From assembly GCA_013350335.1 (NCBI GenBank), contig CM023539.1:31792631-31856630 (forward strand): a stretch of 64,000 nt of DNA, given 5' to 3'. Positions 11,173 through 21,775 of this stretch are shown piece after piece; position 1 is the stretch's first letter; every line of letters begins with the position of its first letter. The notes beneath the pieces were generated by a model. It made no database searches. It worked only from the letters and a program-made list of their open reading frames with translations, and was not told where the DNA came from. Source of the DNA: Chimonanthus salicifolius (lineage: Eukaryota; Streptophyta; Magnoliopsida; Laurales; Calycanthaceae). The position numbers and the translations under genes were made by a program.

Positions 11173-12476
11173 TCAAAGTTCCTCTTGCATAGTATTTACC
11201 CAATCTTCATCATTTAAGGCTTCTTCAATTTTCTTAGGTTCCAACTGAGAGGTGAAACATGCATAATTGGCCAAATCCTCAATTTGCCTTCTTGTCTTAA
11301 CTCCAGTTGTGGGTTCTCCTATAATCTGAGCAATGGGATGTTCCTTAACATTTTTGAAAGGCTTAGGTTTAAGAGAGGCTGGTTCTTTTACGGGATTTTC
11401 TTCATTTTGAGCTATGGGAATAGGATCTTCTTCCTTTTGTTCTTGACTAGGGGTGAGGACATGATCATTCACAACTACATTCGCAGATTCTTGAATGGCT
11501 CCTGTTCTCAAAATTTTCACTTTATAAGAACGACTACTGGTAGAATACCCTAGGAACATACCTTCATCACTTTTGGATTCAAATTTTCCCAAGTCTTCTC
11601 TATCTCTAAGTATATGAGATTTACTTCCAAATACTCTGAAGTACTTAGAGTTTGGTTTTCTACCAGTCCACAGTTCAAAGGCAGTTTTGTTTAACCCTCC
11701 TCTTAAGTAAACACGATTAATAATAAAACTTGTAGTGTTAACAACTTCAACCCATAGATTCTTATGAACATTTTTACTTTCAAGAAGTGTGGTGGCCATC
11801 TCTTGAAGTACTCAGCTACTCCATTTTGGTCTAGAGTTTTAAGAGCAGAATATTCATGATGAATTCCATGTTTTTCATAGAATCTGTCAAATGAATGATT
11901 TTCAAATTATCTTCCATGGTCAGTTCTCATTCTGTGAATAGTAGATTATTTAGCATTCATGATACGTTTAATAATGATTTTAAATTCATGGAATGCATCA
12001 GATTTCTCTCTTAAAAAGGCCACCCAAGTATATCTAGTATAGTCATCTACTATCACCATGTAATATCTCTTCCCTCCAATACTTTCATGTTGATTAGGTC
12101 CAACCAAATCCATATGCAACAATTCTAGAGGTCTAGAAGTTGCAATCATGTTTGTATGTTTGTGAGCTGCCCTCACTTGTTTTTCTTTTTTGCAATCACC
12201 ACATATGGATTTTTCAGATCGGCTTACTTTGGGCAACCCCTTTATATGATCACTTAATTTGGACATGTCTCTAAAGTTTACATGCCCAAGTCTTTGGTGC
12301 CATAGTTTAGCTTCACTTAATTTGGACATGAAGCAAGAGTGTTTGATGGGAGTGGATGCACTGTCCAACACATAACAATCATCCAATGTAAGAATCCCAT
12401 TTAAAATGACATTACCTTCTTTAGAGAGAACTTGACAATCATTTTTTTCTGAAGGTGACTTGATTGTCTTTGTCAC
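11173..12476 (-). pseudogene. copia integrase remnant
   Basis: The piece 12476-11946 has KLWHQRLGHVNFRDM and CGDCKKEKQ (zinc-binding GAG-pre-integrase) then LLHMDLVGPNQHES and YYMVIVDDYTRYTWV (first catalytic Asp region). A stop follows at 11946 and the core continues out of frame through RTDHGR and YSALKT. The piece 11799-11173 begins in the core's last third (LLESKNVHKNLWVEVVNTT) and covers ELWTGRKPN and the GMFLGYS tail. Integrase inserts cDNA; here at least one stop and one frameshift break it. Confidence 0.8.
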
Positions 12477-12720
12477 ACAATTGAGATATGCTTAAAAAAT
12501 TATGTTTTAGACGATCCATAAGATATACATCAATAATCACACTAGAAGTTGCAAGATTTAAGGAACCTTTACCAATAATATTTGCCATGTTCCCATCACC
12601 AAACGCAACTGATCCACCCTTGAAATTAACCAGATTTGACATATATGAACTGTTCCCAGTCATATGTCAAGAGCATCCACTATCCAAGTACCATTTGGAT
12701 TGTCTTTCAACATTTAGAGC
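12420..12720 (-). pseudogene. copia aspartic protease remnant
   Basis: Minus strand reads WYLDSGCS, a stop, then HMTGNSSYMSNLVNFKGG and VAFGDGNMANIIGKG, and finally HNFLSISQLCDK. DSG is the active-site triad of retrotransposon proteases, and the following blocks are characteristic for copia. The stop replaces the Arg usually found between CS and HMTG (CGA to TGA type change). A frame change toward the integrase piece lies near 12440-12476. Confidence 0.75.
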
Positions 12721-12884
12721 AATATGAATCATGAAGCTTTTAGCTTTAGGAACCCACTGATTTGAGGAGGAGGAATTTGTACCATTTATATGAATAATTG
12801 GGCTAGATTTTTTATATGTCTCCTTTTGAACATTTCCAAGCCTTTAGTTCTTCAATTCCTTTAGTATGTTATTTAGTTTTTTAT

Positions 12885-13234
12885 TTAGGAATCCATAATT
12901 TTGATTTCCTCTTTTCCTTTTTTTTCATGATATTTGGATTGAGTGACCAAGGATTGTTCTCTCAAATGTTTATTTCTAAGGAGGCATTCAAATCTGAAGT
13001 GCCCATTCTTTCCACAATAATAGCACAATTTATTTGAGAACAAAGAGGATTTACTCTTAACAAAGGTGATAGGATTTCTGGGTTTATTTTCAGATTCTTC
13101 ATTATATCCAAGACCAATTTTATCCTTATACTTCTTACTAGAGTTAAGATTCCATTTTTTGCTCACCTTCGGTAAATTTGTCTTGAAACTGAATTTTATG
13201 ATTATTTAATTTCTCCAAATCTGAGCTCAAACTT
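12885..13234 (-). pseudogene. copia gag C-terminal part with CCHC zinc knuckle
   Basis: Begins at the LTR copy C boundary with LSSDLEKLNNHKIQFQDKF, shifts frame by one base near 13150, then reads KKWNLNSSKKYKDKIGLGYN and CYYCGKNGHFRFEC, a canonical CX2CX4HX4C knuckle that binds RNA. It is the downstream half of gag; the upstream coiled-coil half is at 15119-15737 on the other side of the inserted LTR. Confidence 0.8.
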
Positions 13235-13281
13235 TGAGAGTTATCCCTTAGTGGTAAAACATGATTGACCAGAGAGAGGAA

Positions 13282-13313
<32 letters not shown>

Positions 13314-15118
13314 GTTTGAATAGGTTAATCCCAGCTTCCGTGGTGTTCACAAATTTCATGATTATTTAAAATATTAATCAAGGGATTTGTTTAGTGTGAT
13401 AAATTGTTTTAATTACTTAAATGATCACACTAACTTTATAACCCTTTACATATTGTTTGATTAATGCTTGCGCACAATGTATAAATAAAGAGAATCAAAT
13501 GCAAAGATGTGTATGAGAAGTGTGCTTAAATACTAAAACACAAACACACAATGATCAAACACCATAAGACCAAATTTATAGTGGTTCGGTTAACTAACCT
13601 ATATCCACTATTATAACTAGCTCAACCTTAAGCTATCCCCAAATCCACTAAGTGGGGACTTATACCCTCACATTTAGAGTAGGAATTCCACCTCACTCAT
13701 TTGGCTGGGAATTTCACCTACCACATGTAGAATAGGAATTTCATCTATTCAAATTAGCTGGGAATTCCATCCACCACATGTGCAACAGACGACGCTCTAG
13801 ATTTTTCATAGTGGTTCCGGAGCCAAGCCTCCTTAATCTACTTTCACAGGATAAAGGTTTTAAATAAAATTAAAACCAAGAAGCACTTGCCTTTGTAGCT
13901 TTATCTCATTGATGTGTTTTTCTCCAAGATCCACCCAATGTGTGCCCGAGTTAATCCCGACGTCCCGCCTTGTAGCCGTTGTTGAGCAATCACAATCTGA
14001 AGTTGACTAGGAAATTGGTTCTACCAATATCTATCCTAGTTTTATATCATTTCCCCTCTCTCTCTTTTCACAACCTCAATCACTATGATTGGTTGTATTA
14101 GATTTCCCAAGTGTAAGCACTAGAGAGAGTGATCCTTTTGTTGGCTCTTATTTAAGCTCACTAATAATGATAAGGGTCCAACGGATTTGCCAAAGGATGT
14201 CAACTGATTGCACAGAGATTGGTATTTATAGAAAAGGCAACCAGTTGCAGAATCTGTCGTGCACCGACAAGTCGGGCACACTGAGGGGTCGATGACTAAG
14301 CATAGTACCGTTCAATCACGCTACCATTGCTCATTAAATGCACTCCTAAGGGTATAATTATTTCCCGGTCGAAATGTCGGTGTCGCTAATGGGTCGACAG
14401 TCATGGCACCGAGAGGTCGGCCCATACGAGGGTCTCGATCTAGGGCAACACCATTTAGATAGAGTTTCATATTCCAAAACTTGTCCTGCCCAGAACGACC
14501 TGTTGCCCTTTAATGAGGGGTCGTTCCTCGTACTCTCGATATGTTTTGAAATACCGAGATGTCTGTTTTCTTGAAAGCCCACTTGAGTTCAAAGACCAGA
14601 TGTCACAAGTTTTTCATTGACACGTCGTTGACCACGAGGGATCGTTAAGTTCATCACCGAGGGGTCAGTGCATACGAGACTTTCGATCAGAGGCTTATCC
14701 AGAATGACAGTTCTATGATCCAGAACCTCTGTCAATCTGGCCGACCAGTCTATAACCACGATGAATCTATCCTGTCTCCACCGAGGGGTCGGTGAGAACG
14801 ACTGGTGGAGCTGACAATGAACTTAATTCATATTTCCAAGTTCGCTTCTAATTCACTATCAACTTTCCTCTCTATGTTTTTTATGGTTTTATCATTTGTT
14901 CAATTAAGCCTAGGAATGGTCCTCCTAAGGTGTGAGTACCACCTAAAGTCATGTATGGCCAAATACTTGCTTTATGATTGCCATAATGATGAGCTTTAAT
15001 CTGGTGGATCATGATCTTTACTCTTGATCACCTTGAGTCTTCAAGATTCTATCAAGTACTTCTTCCCGAGTCATTGAATTGACAAACTTAGGGACTCGGC
15101 AAAGCCGGGGCACTGACA
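13235..15118 (-). mobile_element. Solo LTR (copy C) nested in the gag of a same-family element
   Basis: Left end TGAGAGTTATCCC, right end CACTGACA, 1884 bases, same internal blocks as copy B (GTGGTTCGGTTAAC near 13580, GGGTCG motifs 14280-14790). Flanking pentamers are AACTT and AATGT (plus strand), an imperfect duplication. However, removing the LTR and one pentamer joins gag in frame (ENVLH to LSSDLEK), which supports a true insertion with a mutated TSD. It holds a 31-base G homopolymer at 13282-13312. Confidence 0.8.
13282..13312. repeat. 31-base G homopolymer
   Basis: Uninterrupted run of 31 G in LTR copy C. The same LTR position has 12 G in copy B, a C run in the reversed copy E (about 21714-21724) and mixed GA in copy F. 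Length may be affected by assembly or sequencing error. Confidence 0.85.
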
Positions 15119-15737
15119 AATGTAAAACATTTTCTTCAAGGCCTCTTTTGATTTCCAAGAGTTCTTTAACATTTCTTTCACATAAGGTTATTGTGCCTTG
15201 AAGAGATTTTTCATTTTCTCTCAACTTCAAGATCTCATCATTTGAAGTTTTTAGTTTTGTTGAGAGAGACACTTTCTCAAATTTTTCAGTTTCAAGTTGG
15301 CTTGAGAGTTTGACATTTTCGTTTCTCATTTTATGAAGTTTCTTAGCCAGATTCATGCTCTCTTGGTGCAAGGCTTCGTAGGAATCTTGAAGGTCATCCA
15401 CATTATCATCATTCTCTGTTTCACTGGTGGATTCCTTTGGATCAGATGTGATGGAGGCAACAAAAACATTTGAAAGTTTGCCTCTTTCATGAAACTCCAT
15501 ATTTGACAAAATTTCAGATTGATTTCCTTTTTCACTTTTATTGGAGGTCCAAGAAATATTTTCTCCGAGATTATAAGAGGTAGAATCTTCCATGGTGTTG
15601 GTAATCTTAACAATAGATTCCTTTGCATTTTCATCAAAAGAAACAAGAAAATTCTCCACTTTTGATTCTCATGAAGCAATATTTGAATATGCAGAAATCA
15701 AAGAAACAGAGATAGTTTGTCTTTCATCGAAACTCAT
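15119..15737 (-). pseudogene. copia gag N-terminal coiled-coil part
   Basis: ATG at 15737-15735, 54 bases after the PBS, opens MSFDERQTISVSLISAY, hits a TGA at 15671-15669, then runs open through VENFLVSFDENAKES to RGLEENVLH at the LTR copy C boundary. Residues after about 85 form a long charged helix (DSYEALHQESMNLAKKL, ENVKLSSQLETEKFEKV, LKLRENEKSLQGT) with heptad-spaced Leu, a predicted coiled coil. Such a gag is typical of Sirevirus-type copia elements. The stop and the LTR insertion make it non-functional. Confidence 0.75.
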
Positions 15738-15790
15738 TGTTCTAGCGCTTGGATCAACTCGGATGGTTAGATTCCTTATAAAGAGCACAA

Positions 15791-15804
15791 GGCTCTGATA
15801 CCAA
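15791..15804 (-). promoter_or_regulatory. Primer binding site for initiator tRNA-Met
   Basis: Minus strand reads TTGGTATCAGAGCC one base after the LTR end at 15806, the classic copia PBS complementary to the 3' end of initiator tRNA-Met. It proves that the adjacent 1080-base repeat is a 5' LTR and fixes the identity of the whole repeat family. Confidence 0.9.
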
Positions 15805-15805
15805 T

Positions 15806-16885
15806 TGAAAGTTCCCGGGTGCTAAAGAAATATCAGTCTCAAACAAATGTTTAGTGGGAATAATAATATTAATCAAGTTTGTGTGAACAATAGATGTGCA
15901 AGTAACATAAACATCACATAAAAAAAACAATCACCACATGAACACCCTATGTATAGTGGTTCGGTTTAAACAAATCTACATCTACCGTTGGACTCACCCA
16001 ATCTTGGGTTATCCCAACTAAAATATGAAAGGGAATTATGCCCGTACAACAGAGTAGGAATTTCACCTACACAATCCCTTCTATTTTGAAAGGTTCGACC
16101 ACCTTGGTCTAATCCTCGTCCCTCTATTTTTTATAGTGGTTCAGGATCCTTGCTTTAATCTACTTCACAATATGATGTTTAATTTAAACACAAGAAGAAA
16201 CACTTGCCTTTTTAGCTCACTTGATGTAGATGTTGTGCTTCCTAAAGAGTTCTCCCAACTTTGATCTCTTGTTGAAGAAGATGTACCAATGCATGCACAT
16301 TCACAAGCTTTGGGAGAGATTATAGGATATTTGATTTAATTATGAAATCCTAGAGGAGTTTTTTTTTTCTCTCTTAATGTCAATCAAATAGTTGATGGAT
16401 TTCAAATGATTTACCACAGGTTAAATGTTTAGAGAGAGTGAGAGTGAAAGAGTTAGGGAATCTCAGGTTTTTCCCTCTAGTGTTTCCAATTTGAAAGCTT
16501 TGACCCATCTCCAAAATTCGGACTTAAATAGACAAACCAGAAATTTTCGAACCTTTAAGTTGGCGATGGGTCATGGCACACGATGGGTCGTGGGAGTTCA
16601 AAAGTGTTCCCCAACCATATGATTGTTGCGCATTAAATGCACCTCAATGGATAGAAAGTGGTCATACTCGATTCAGTCCTAAAGTCATCTATGGCCAATT
16701 TACCTTTTGATTGCATACACTTGGTCATGCTTAAATCATGAACTTGATATTCCAATGGTTGAGCCTCTTGATTCAATCTCCACCACTCTTGAGACTTGAT
16801 TCATTGTCTTCAATCTTTTAAGACAATTCTCTTCTAGGTCATGGAATTGACAACAAGGTGACTCGGTCAAATTGGGGCACTAACA
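15806..16885 (-). repeat. 5' LTR of the minus-strand copia element (copy D, internally deleted)
   Basis: Starts (minus) TGTTAGTGCCCCAATTTG at 16885 and ends GGGAACTTTCA at 15806, next to the PBS. At 1080 bases it is 0.8-1.0 kb shorter than copies B and C. The missing block is the GGGTCG-rich middle, absent between about 16675 and 16680 where GGTCATACTCGATTCAG jumps to TCCTAAAGTCATC. Thus LTR length in this family varies by internal deletion. Confidence 0.85.
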
Positions 16886-17496
16886 TGATATATTGTCACG
16901 GCCCGAACACCGGGACACGTGAGCAACTTTAAAAAAAAATCATAATTCCCACTCACACGTGTCCAACATGTGTGGAAAAGCCCACTAGAAAGAGATTCCA
17001 ATGAATATCAAGTTTTTTTCGGGTTCCAAGATGTAATACCCCAACCTTAATTAATGATTAATTGTGAGATTATTAGCCATTAACTGTGATTAGTGGTCTG
17101 TTAATCTGAAAGCTTACCAATTGGGCTTTGTTTAGAGTCCAAGCTTGACTCAATCTGAAATTGGCTTCTTAACACTGTTAGCTCAGATAAGCTATGGGTA
17201 GTGTTGGTAGGTAGGAAATCATGGTGTTTGGGGGAGCATGAATACAAATCTAGGTTAATCTATGGATGCATGTTTATGTTTTGGACTAATCCCTCTAATG
17301 ATTTCCCAGTGTTGCTTGCTTATGTGCTGAAATAGGAAAACATGATTTGAAGCAAGATGAACAAGAATATGAAGATCATAGTCTTCTTGTTTCCATTTGA
17401 ATATGTACATATAAACAATTTAATATTTTTTTATTCAAAGATGTAATAAGAGTGTGCTCGTAATTGGGTTAGCTTTTAGGTTTTGTCATGAAATTG
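16886..17496. other. Mosaic of LTR fragments and internal end of a plus-strand copia element
   Basis: 16895-17030 begins TGTCACGGCCCGAAC and looks like the start of an unrelated LTR. Near 17030 TGTAATACCCC resembles the start of gypsy-type LTRs. From about 17040 to 17496 lies non-coding sequence ending in the purine tract of the next LTR, so its last part is the 3' internal end of a copia element whose body is gone. No gene is seen. Confidence 0.4.
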
Positions 17497-17510
17497 ACAA
17501 AGGGGGAGAT
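17497..17510 (+). promoter_or_regulatory. Polypurine tract before LTR copy E
   Basis: ACAAAGGGGGAGAT lies directly before TGTTAGTGCC at 17511, the usual copia PPT form. It shows that copy E is a 3' LTR of a plus-strand element rather than a solo LTR. Confidence 0.75.
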
Positions 17511-19502
17511 TGTTAGTGCCCCGGCTTGCCGAGTCCCTAAGTTTGTCAATTTCATGACTCAGAAAGAAGCACTTGTTAGAACCTTGAAGACTCAAGATGA
17601 TCAAGATTGAAGATCATGCTCCACCAGATTGAAGTTCATCGTTCTGGCAATCACAAAATAAGTATTTGGCCATAGATGACTTTAGGTGGTACCCAAACCT
17701 TAGGAGGACCATTCCTAGTCTTAGTTGAACAAGTGGTAAAATCATAAAAAACCTAAAGAGGAAAGCTTGACAGTGAATTGGAAGTGAACTTGGAAATATG
17801 AATTAAGGTCACTGTCAGCTCGACCAGTCATTTTCACCGACCCCTAGGTGGAGACAAGATTGACCCATCGTGGGCAAAGACTGGCCGGCCAGATTGGCAA
17901 AGGTTCTGGATCATAGAACTGTCATTCTGGGTGTGCCTCTGATCGAGAGTCTCGTATGCACCGACTGCTCGATGAAAGGTTGAAACGACCCATCGTGGTC
18001 AACGACTCGTCGATGATAACTTATGAGTTCTGGAACTTAGAACTCAGATGGACTCTTGACAAAATAGACATCTTGGTATTTCAAGACCGATCGAGAGTAC
18101 CAGGACCTACCCCTATGTAATGGGCGACAAATTAGTTTGGGTAAGACTAGTTTCTGGACTTGAAACTCTTTCAGCATGGTATTGCCCCAGACCGAACCTC
18201 TCGTATGGACCGACTTCTCGGTGCCATGACTATCGACCCATCTGTGACACCGACCTCTCGACTGGAAATTAATAATGTCGTTGAGAGTGCACTTAATGTA
18301 AAACAGCCAGGTGGTTGAACGGTAATAAATATGAACATCGACCTATCAGTAATGGACAGTTTGAAACTATGAAGGCTCCTCTATATAAATAAGTGTTATG
18401 TGATTATTTAATAATCTTCCTTGAACTAAGAAAATTCACACACTCTAAGGAACGATCAAATCTCTTGTGCCCACAAGTGAGAATCAAATACAACAAATCC
18501 ATTGATTGAGTTAGGGAAAGAGAGAAGGAGAGGAGCAAGGATAATATAAACTAGAAAAGATTTGGTAGAACTATTTTCCTAGTCACCCTGGAATTCTCAT
18601 TGTTTCACGATGGCTTCAAAGCGGAGCGTCGGTACACATTGGGTGGATTATGAGAAACACACATCTTCGAGAAAGAGCTTCAAGGAAAGTGCTTCTTGAT
18701 TTTAATTTTGTTGTTAAAACCTTTGTCCTATGAAAGTGGATTAAGGAGGCTTGGCTCCTGAACCAGTATAAAAAATCTAGAGCGTCGTCTCTGGCATAGT
18801 GGTGTGTGGAATTCTCAACCTATTGAGTGAGGTGGAATTCCTACTCTAATTGTGAGGGTGTAGGTCCCCACTTAGTGAATTTGGATATAGCTCAAGGTTG
18901 AGCTAGTCCTAACCAGGGGTAGAAAAATCGACTGGGCCGAGATCTCGGCCGATTTTTCATATCGGCTGCACTTTTTCTCTCTCCTGCCCATTTTTTTTAA
19001 AAAAAAATTTTCAAAAAAATTCCAGTAAATGCAGATAATTATGGGCTTTTGAATATGTAATTTTTTTTTTATAAAATATCGGACATTTACATCTTCTAAT
19101 ATATTTTTGAAGTTACGATATCGGGAAATTATATAATTAGTAATAAAATGGTGAAAATTAAAAGGAAAAGCATATAAATGAGGAAAATTTGTAGAAATAA
19201 TTTCATAATTTATTTTCTTAGTCAATGAGTGTTATTTTAAGTTATGAATTATAAAAAATAATCATAAAATGATTGAAAATTACATAATAATGTAGAAAAA
19301 ATAATTAGAAAATGAAACTAATGGGGTCCTAATCACTTGAACTGATAACCACACAAATGTCATACATTTTTAATTATAAGAAATTCCATTTAAATCATTA
19401 ACTGAATATTTTTTAAAAATTAACTAAATGAAGAAACTTTCAAGATCTAAACTCAAAAGATAATTTTTTCTCATGCATTTCAACTACATTTAAAGACGAA
19501 CA

Positions 19503-20035
19503 TCAATATGGAGAATGTTCTTCAAACTCATAACCAGGCCCAACAATTGCAGATGCATAACAAAGAGCCCGTAGATAGGGATTGTCTATATCCCTTGGTG
19601 GCCTGTGAATATCTGCGAAGTATTTTGTCGCAGCCTTTCTAATGCCTCTTTTGGCCTTGTCTCTTGTGGCCTGGTCTAATATTCTCTGCATCAAAGAGGC
19701 GGGCTTATCCCATGTTGGATTTGCGGGGCCGACGGTTTCTGGATTGATGTCATAATGCGGATCAATGAGTGCATTTTGATTACCCATGCAAAATATAGTT
19801 TTCGTAGATTTCTATGTAGCCCGTAATCCGGTATTCTTCTTCTTTGAACCGGACCTACTTGCACCACCATGGCGGGACCCACCTGCATAGATTAATAAAA
19901 ATAAGTGGATTAAATTTTTTTTTTCTAATTTTCATCTCAATAAAATGTATTTATGATTTTCTAAAAATATAATTTTTATATTACCTGCACCACAATGGCC
20001 GCCCATATGCATATCGCGACGACTCTCTCTCAAAG
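19503..20035 (-). pseudogene. Partial hAT transposase in hAT-1
   Basis: Upstream piece 20035-19986 reads SRRDMHMGGHCGAG before a donor-like GTAATA, matching SRREHKMRGQSGAG before the donor at the same place in hAT-2. After an intron ending TGCAG, the piece 19885-19503 has NPETVGPANPTWDKPASL and ATKYFADIHRPPRDIDNPY, matching hAT-2's NPDTVGAGDPMWDRPTSL and VTKFFADSHRPPTEI. The BED finger, core and dimerisation domain are deleted. The conserved splice junction shows common descent. Confidence 0.75.
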
Positions 20036-20039
20036 CTCG

Positions 20040-20700
20040 GCGCAATAAAAATAATAATTATAAAAAAGTTAGTACACAGTAAATAACAACAAATAAATAA
20101 ATTTCATGCATTATTTTAAAGGTTTTACCATTTTCCCGCATTTATAACTCATAATCTACATTTTATTATGAAATAATTAAAAGAAAGATTAAATAAAAGA
20201 AAAAAATGTTGCTGGAAATTTTTACATGTTAGTAAACAGTAACTAAGAGTAAATAAAAAAATTAATGTATTAATTTATAGGTTTTATCATTTTCTAACAT
20301 TTATAAGTCATAAACCATATTTTATGATGAAATAATTTAAAAAATGAGAGTAAATAAAAGAAAAATGTTGCTAGAAATTTTGACATGTTAGTAAACAATA
20401 ACTAAGAGAAAATTAAAAAAATTTAATGTATTATTTTATAGGTTTTAGCATTTTCTAACATTTATAACTCATAAAAATATTTTATAATGAAATAATTAAA
20501 ATAAAGAGTAAATGAAAGTAAAAATTGTTGTCGTAAATTTTGACATATTAGTAACAGTAACTAAGAGGAAATAAAAAAAATCATCTATTATTTTATAGGT
20601 TTTATCGTTTTCTAACTTTTTTTTTTCATTTATGCTATTTTATGTTGAAATAGTTAACAAAAATGAATAAATAATTGAAAAAAAATAGGAACTAACAAAG
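20040..20700. repeat. About 159-bp tandem repeats (4 units) in hAT-1
   Basis: The block GGTTTTA(C/T)CATTTTC recurs at about 20121, 20280, 20441 and 20598, spacing 157-161. Each is followed by CATTTATAA, then TATTTTAT.ATGAAATAATT and an ACAGTAACTAAGAG-type block. Units are AT-rich and diverged. A ten-unit array of the same period lies in the equivalent place of hAT-2. Confidence 0.75.
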
Positions 20701-21775
20701 TACACAAAAAATAACTACAGATAAATTCAGATCGAAAAAAATTATAACACCTTAATAAAACTTTTATTTACTACATATGTTATTTAAGTTCAAGCATTTT
20801 TTAACAAATTATAACACTTTTATGTTATTTTTGGCTGAAAAAAATTTAAATAAAATACAGATAAATGGAAATAAATTACAAAACTTATAAGATCAGTAGA
20901 TCTATAAATGAAGAAAACTTTGAACGGTTTGGATCGCTCAGTTTCAACCAAATCCAGGTCCTTTAGAACTTGGTAGATCAAGTAATGAAGAGTGAAATTT
21001 TTTTTGGAACAGAAACGATAAAATCTAGTTTTTTTCTTGAAAATAAGTGTGTGAAATTTGAAGTGTAGGTGAATGGTATTTATAGAAAAAATTGGACTGG
21101 GTTGATTTTTCAGAGTTAAAAAAAATAATAAAATATTCACACATGCCGGACCAGCTGAATCCTGTAGTCCGCCGTACACAGAGATTTGACTGGGAGAAAT
21201 TGGTTGATAGGTGAGATCTCGCCCGATATATCGGACATGAGATATCGTCCGATATATCGTCAAAATATCGCCGAACTTGAGTTGGGCCCAGGCCCCATTT
21301 TTATTGTTTTTTTTTTTTTGGCAAAAATGGCAGGTCCAAATGAAATTCGGCCCAGATTGGGCCGAGATTTTGACCGATATATCGGTCATCTCGGCCAAAT
21401 TTTTTTTGTACAGCCGATATTATACGTATCGGCCGATATAGATCGGTGGTCGAAAATCAGATATAATTCGACCAATACGCACAGTATCGGTCGAATTTTT
21501 GACCCCTGGTCCTAATAGTGGATATAGGTTGGTTAACCGAACCACTAAAAATCTTGTGTCATTGTGCTTGTGGTGTTAGAACTTAATTCTTGTGTTGATT
21601 GCATTATCATATTTTCTAACACACATACATTTGATTGTTATATCTGCTATACATAATTAATCAATCAAGCAAATTTTAAAAGGACCAATGATTTTAGATT
21701 GACCTATTCACCACCCCCCCCCCCTCCTCTTCCTTCTCTAGGGTCAATAGTGTTCTAGCACCAAGAGAACTCTCA

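Larger units (their letters stand above)
10392..16885 (-). mobile_element. Truncated Ty1/copia retrotransposon with coiled-coil gag (Sirevirus-like), minus strand
   Basis: From right to left on the minus strand: 5' LTR (16885-15806), PBS for initiator tRNA-Met (15804-15791), gag, protease, integrase, RT, then abrupt loss after the RT near 10392. RNase H, PPT and 3' LTR are missing. The gag is long and rich in heptad-like Leu/Glu/Lys sequence and has the DKIGLGY motif plus CCHC knuckle, as in Sirevirus-lineage gags. A solo LTR of the same family sits in gag (13235-15118). Lineage is inferred from gag style and PBS, not from a tree. Confidence 0.85.
18914..21508 (-). mobile_element. Non-autonomous hAT element (hAT-1) in LTR copy E
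   Basis: Termini CAGGGGTAGAAAAATCGA and (reverse complement of right end) CAGGGGTCAAAAATTCGA form terminal inverted repeats. Flanks are GTCCTAAC (18906-18913) and GTCCTAAT (21509-21516), an 8-bp target duplication with one mismatch, as expected of hAT. Both ends are rich in CCGATAT/ATATCGG palindromes. It keeps two pieces of transposase (see 19503-20035) and a four-unit tandem array at about 20100-20700, and lacks the catalytic core. It is a deletion relative of hAT-2 at 37488-44270. Confidence 0.9.
17511..21775 (+). repeat. 3' LTR (copy E), split by a hAT element
   Basis: Starts TGTTAGTGCCCCGGC after a PPT and ends GAGAACTCTCA at 21775. The LTR proper is 17511-18913 plus 21517-21775, about 1.66 kb. 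It carries GGGTCG/CGACCC motifs (17830-18260), the GTGGTTCGG block in reverse and a C run at about 21714. Orientation is opposite to copies A-D and F. A 2.6-kb hAT element is inserted at 18914-21508. Confidence 0.85.

Noticed and set aside
13144..13359. Poly-proline open frame
   Set aside because: It is the translation of the 31-base G run in LTR copy C plus adjoining gag, not a gene.
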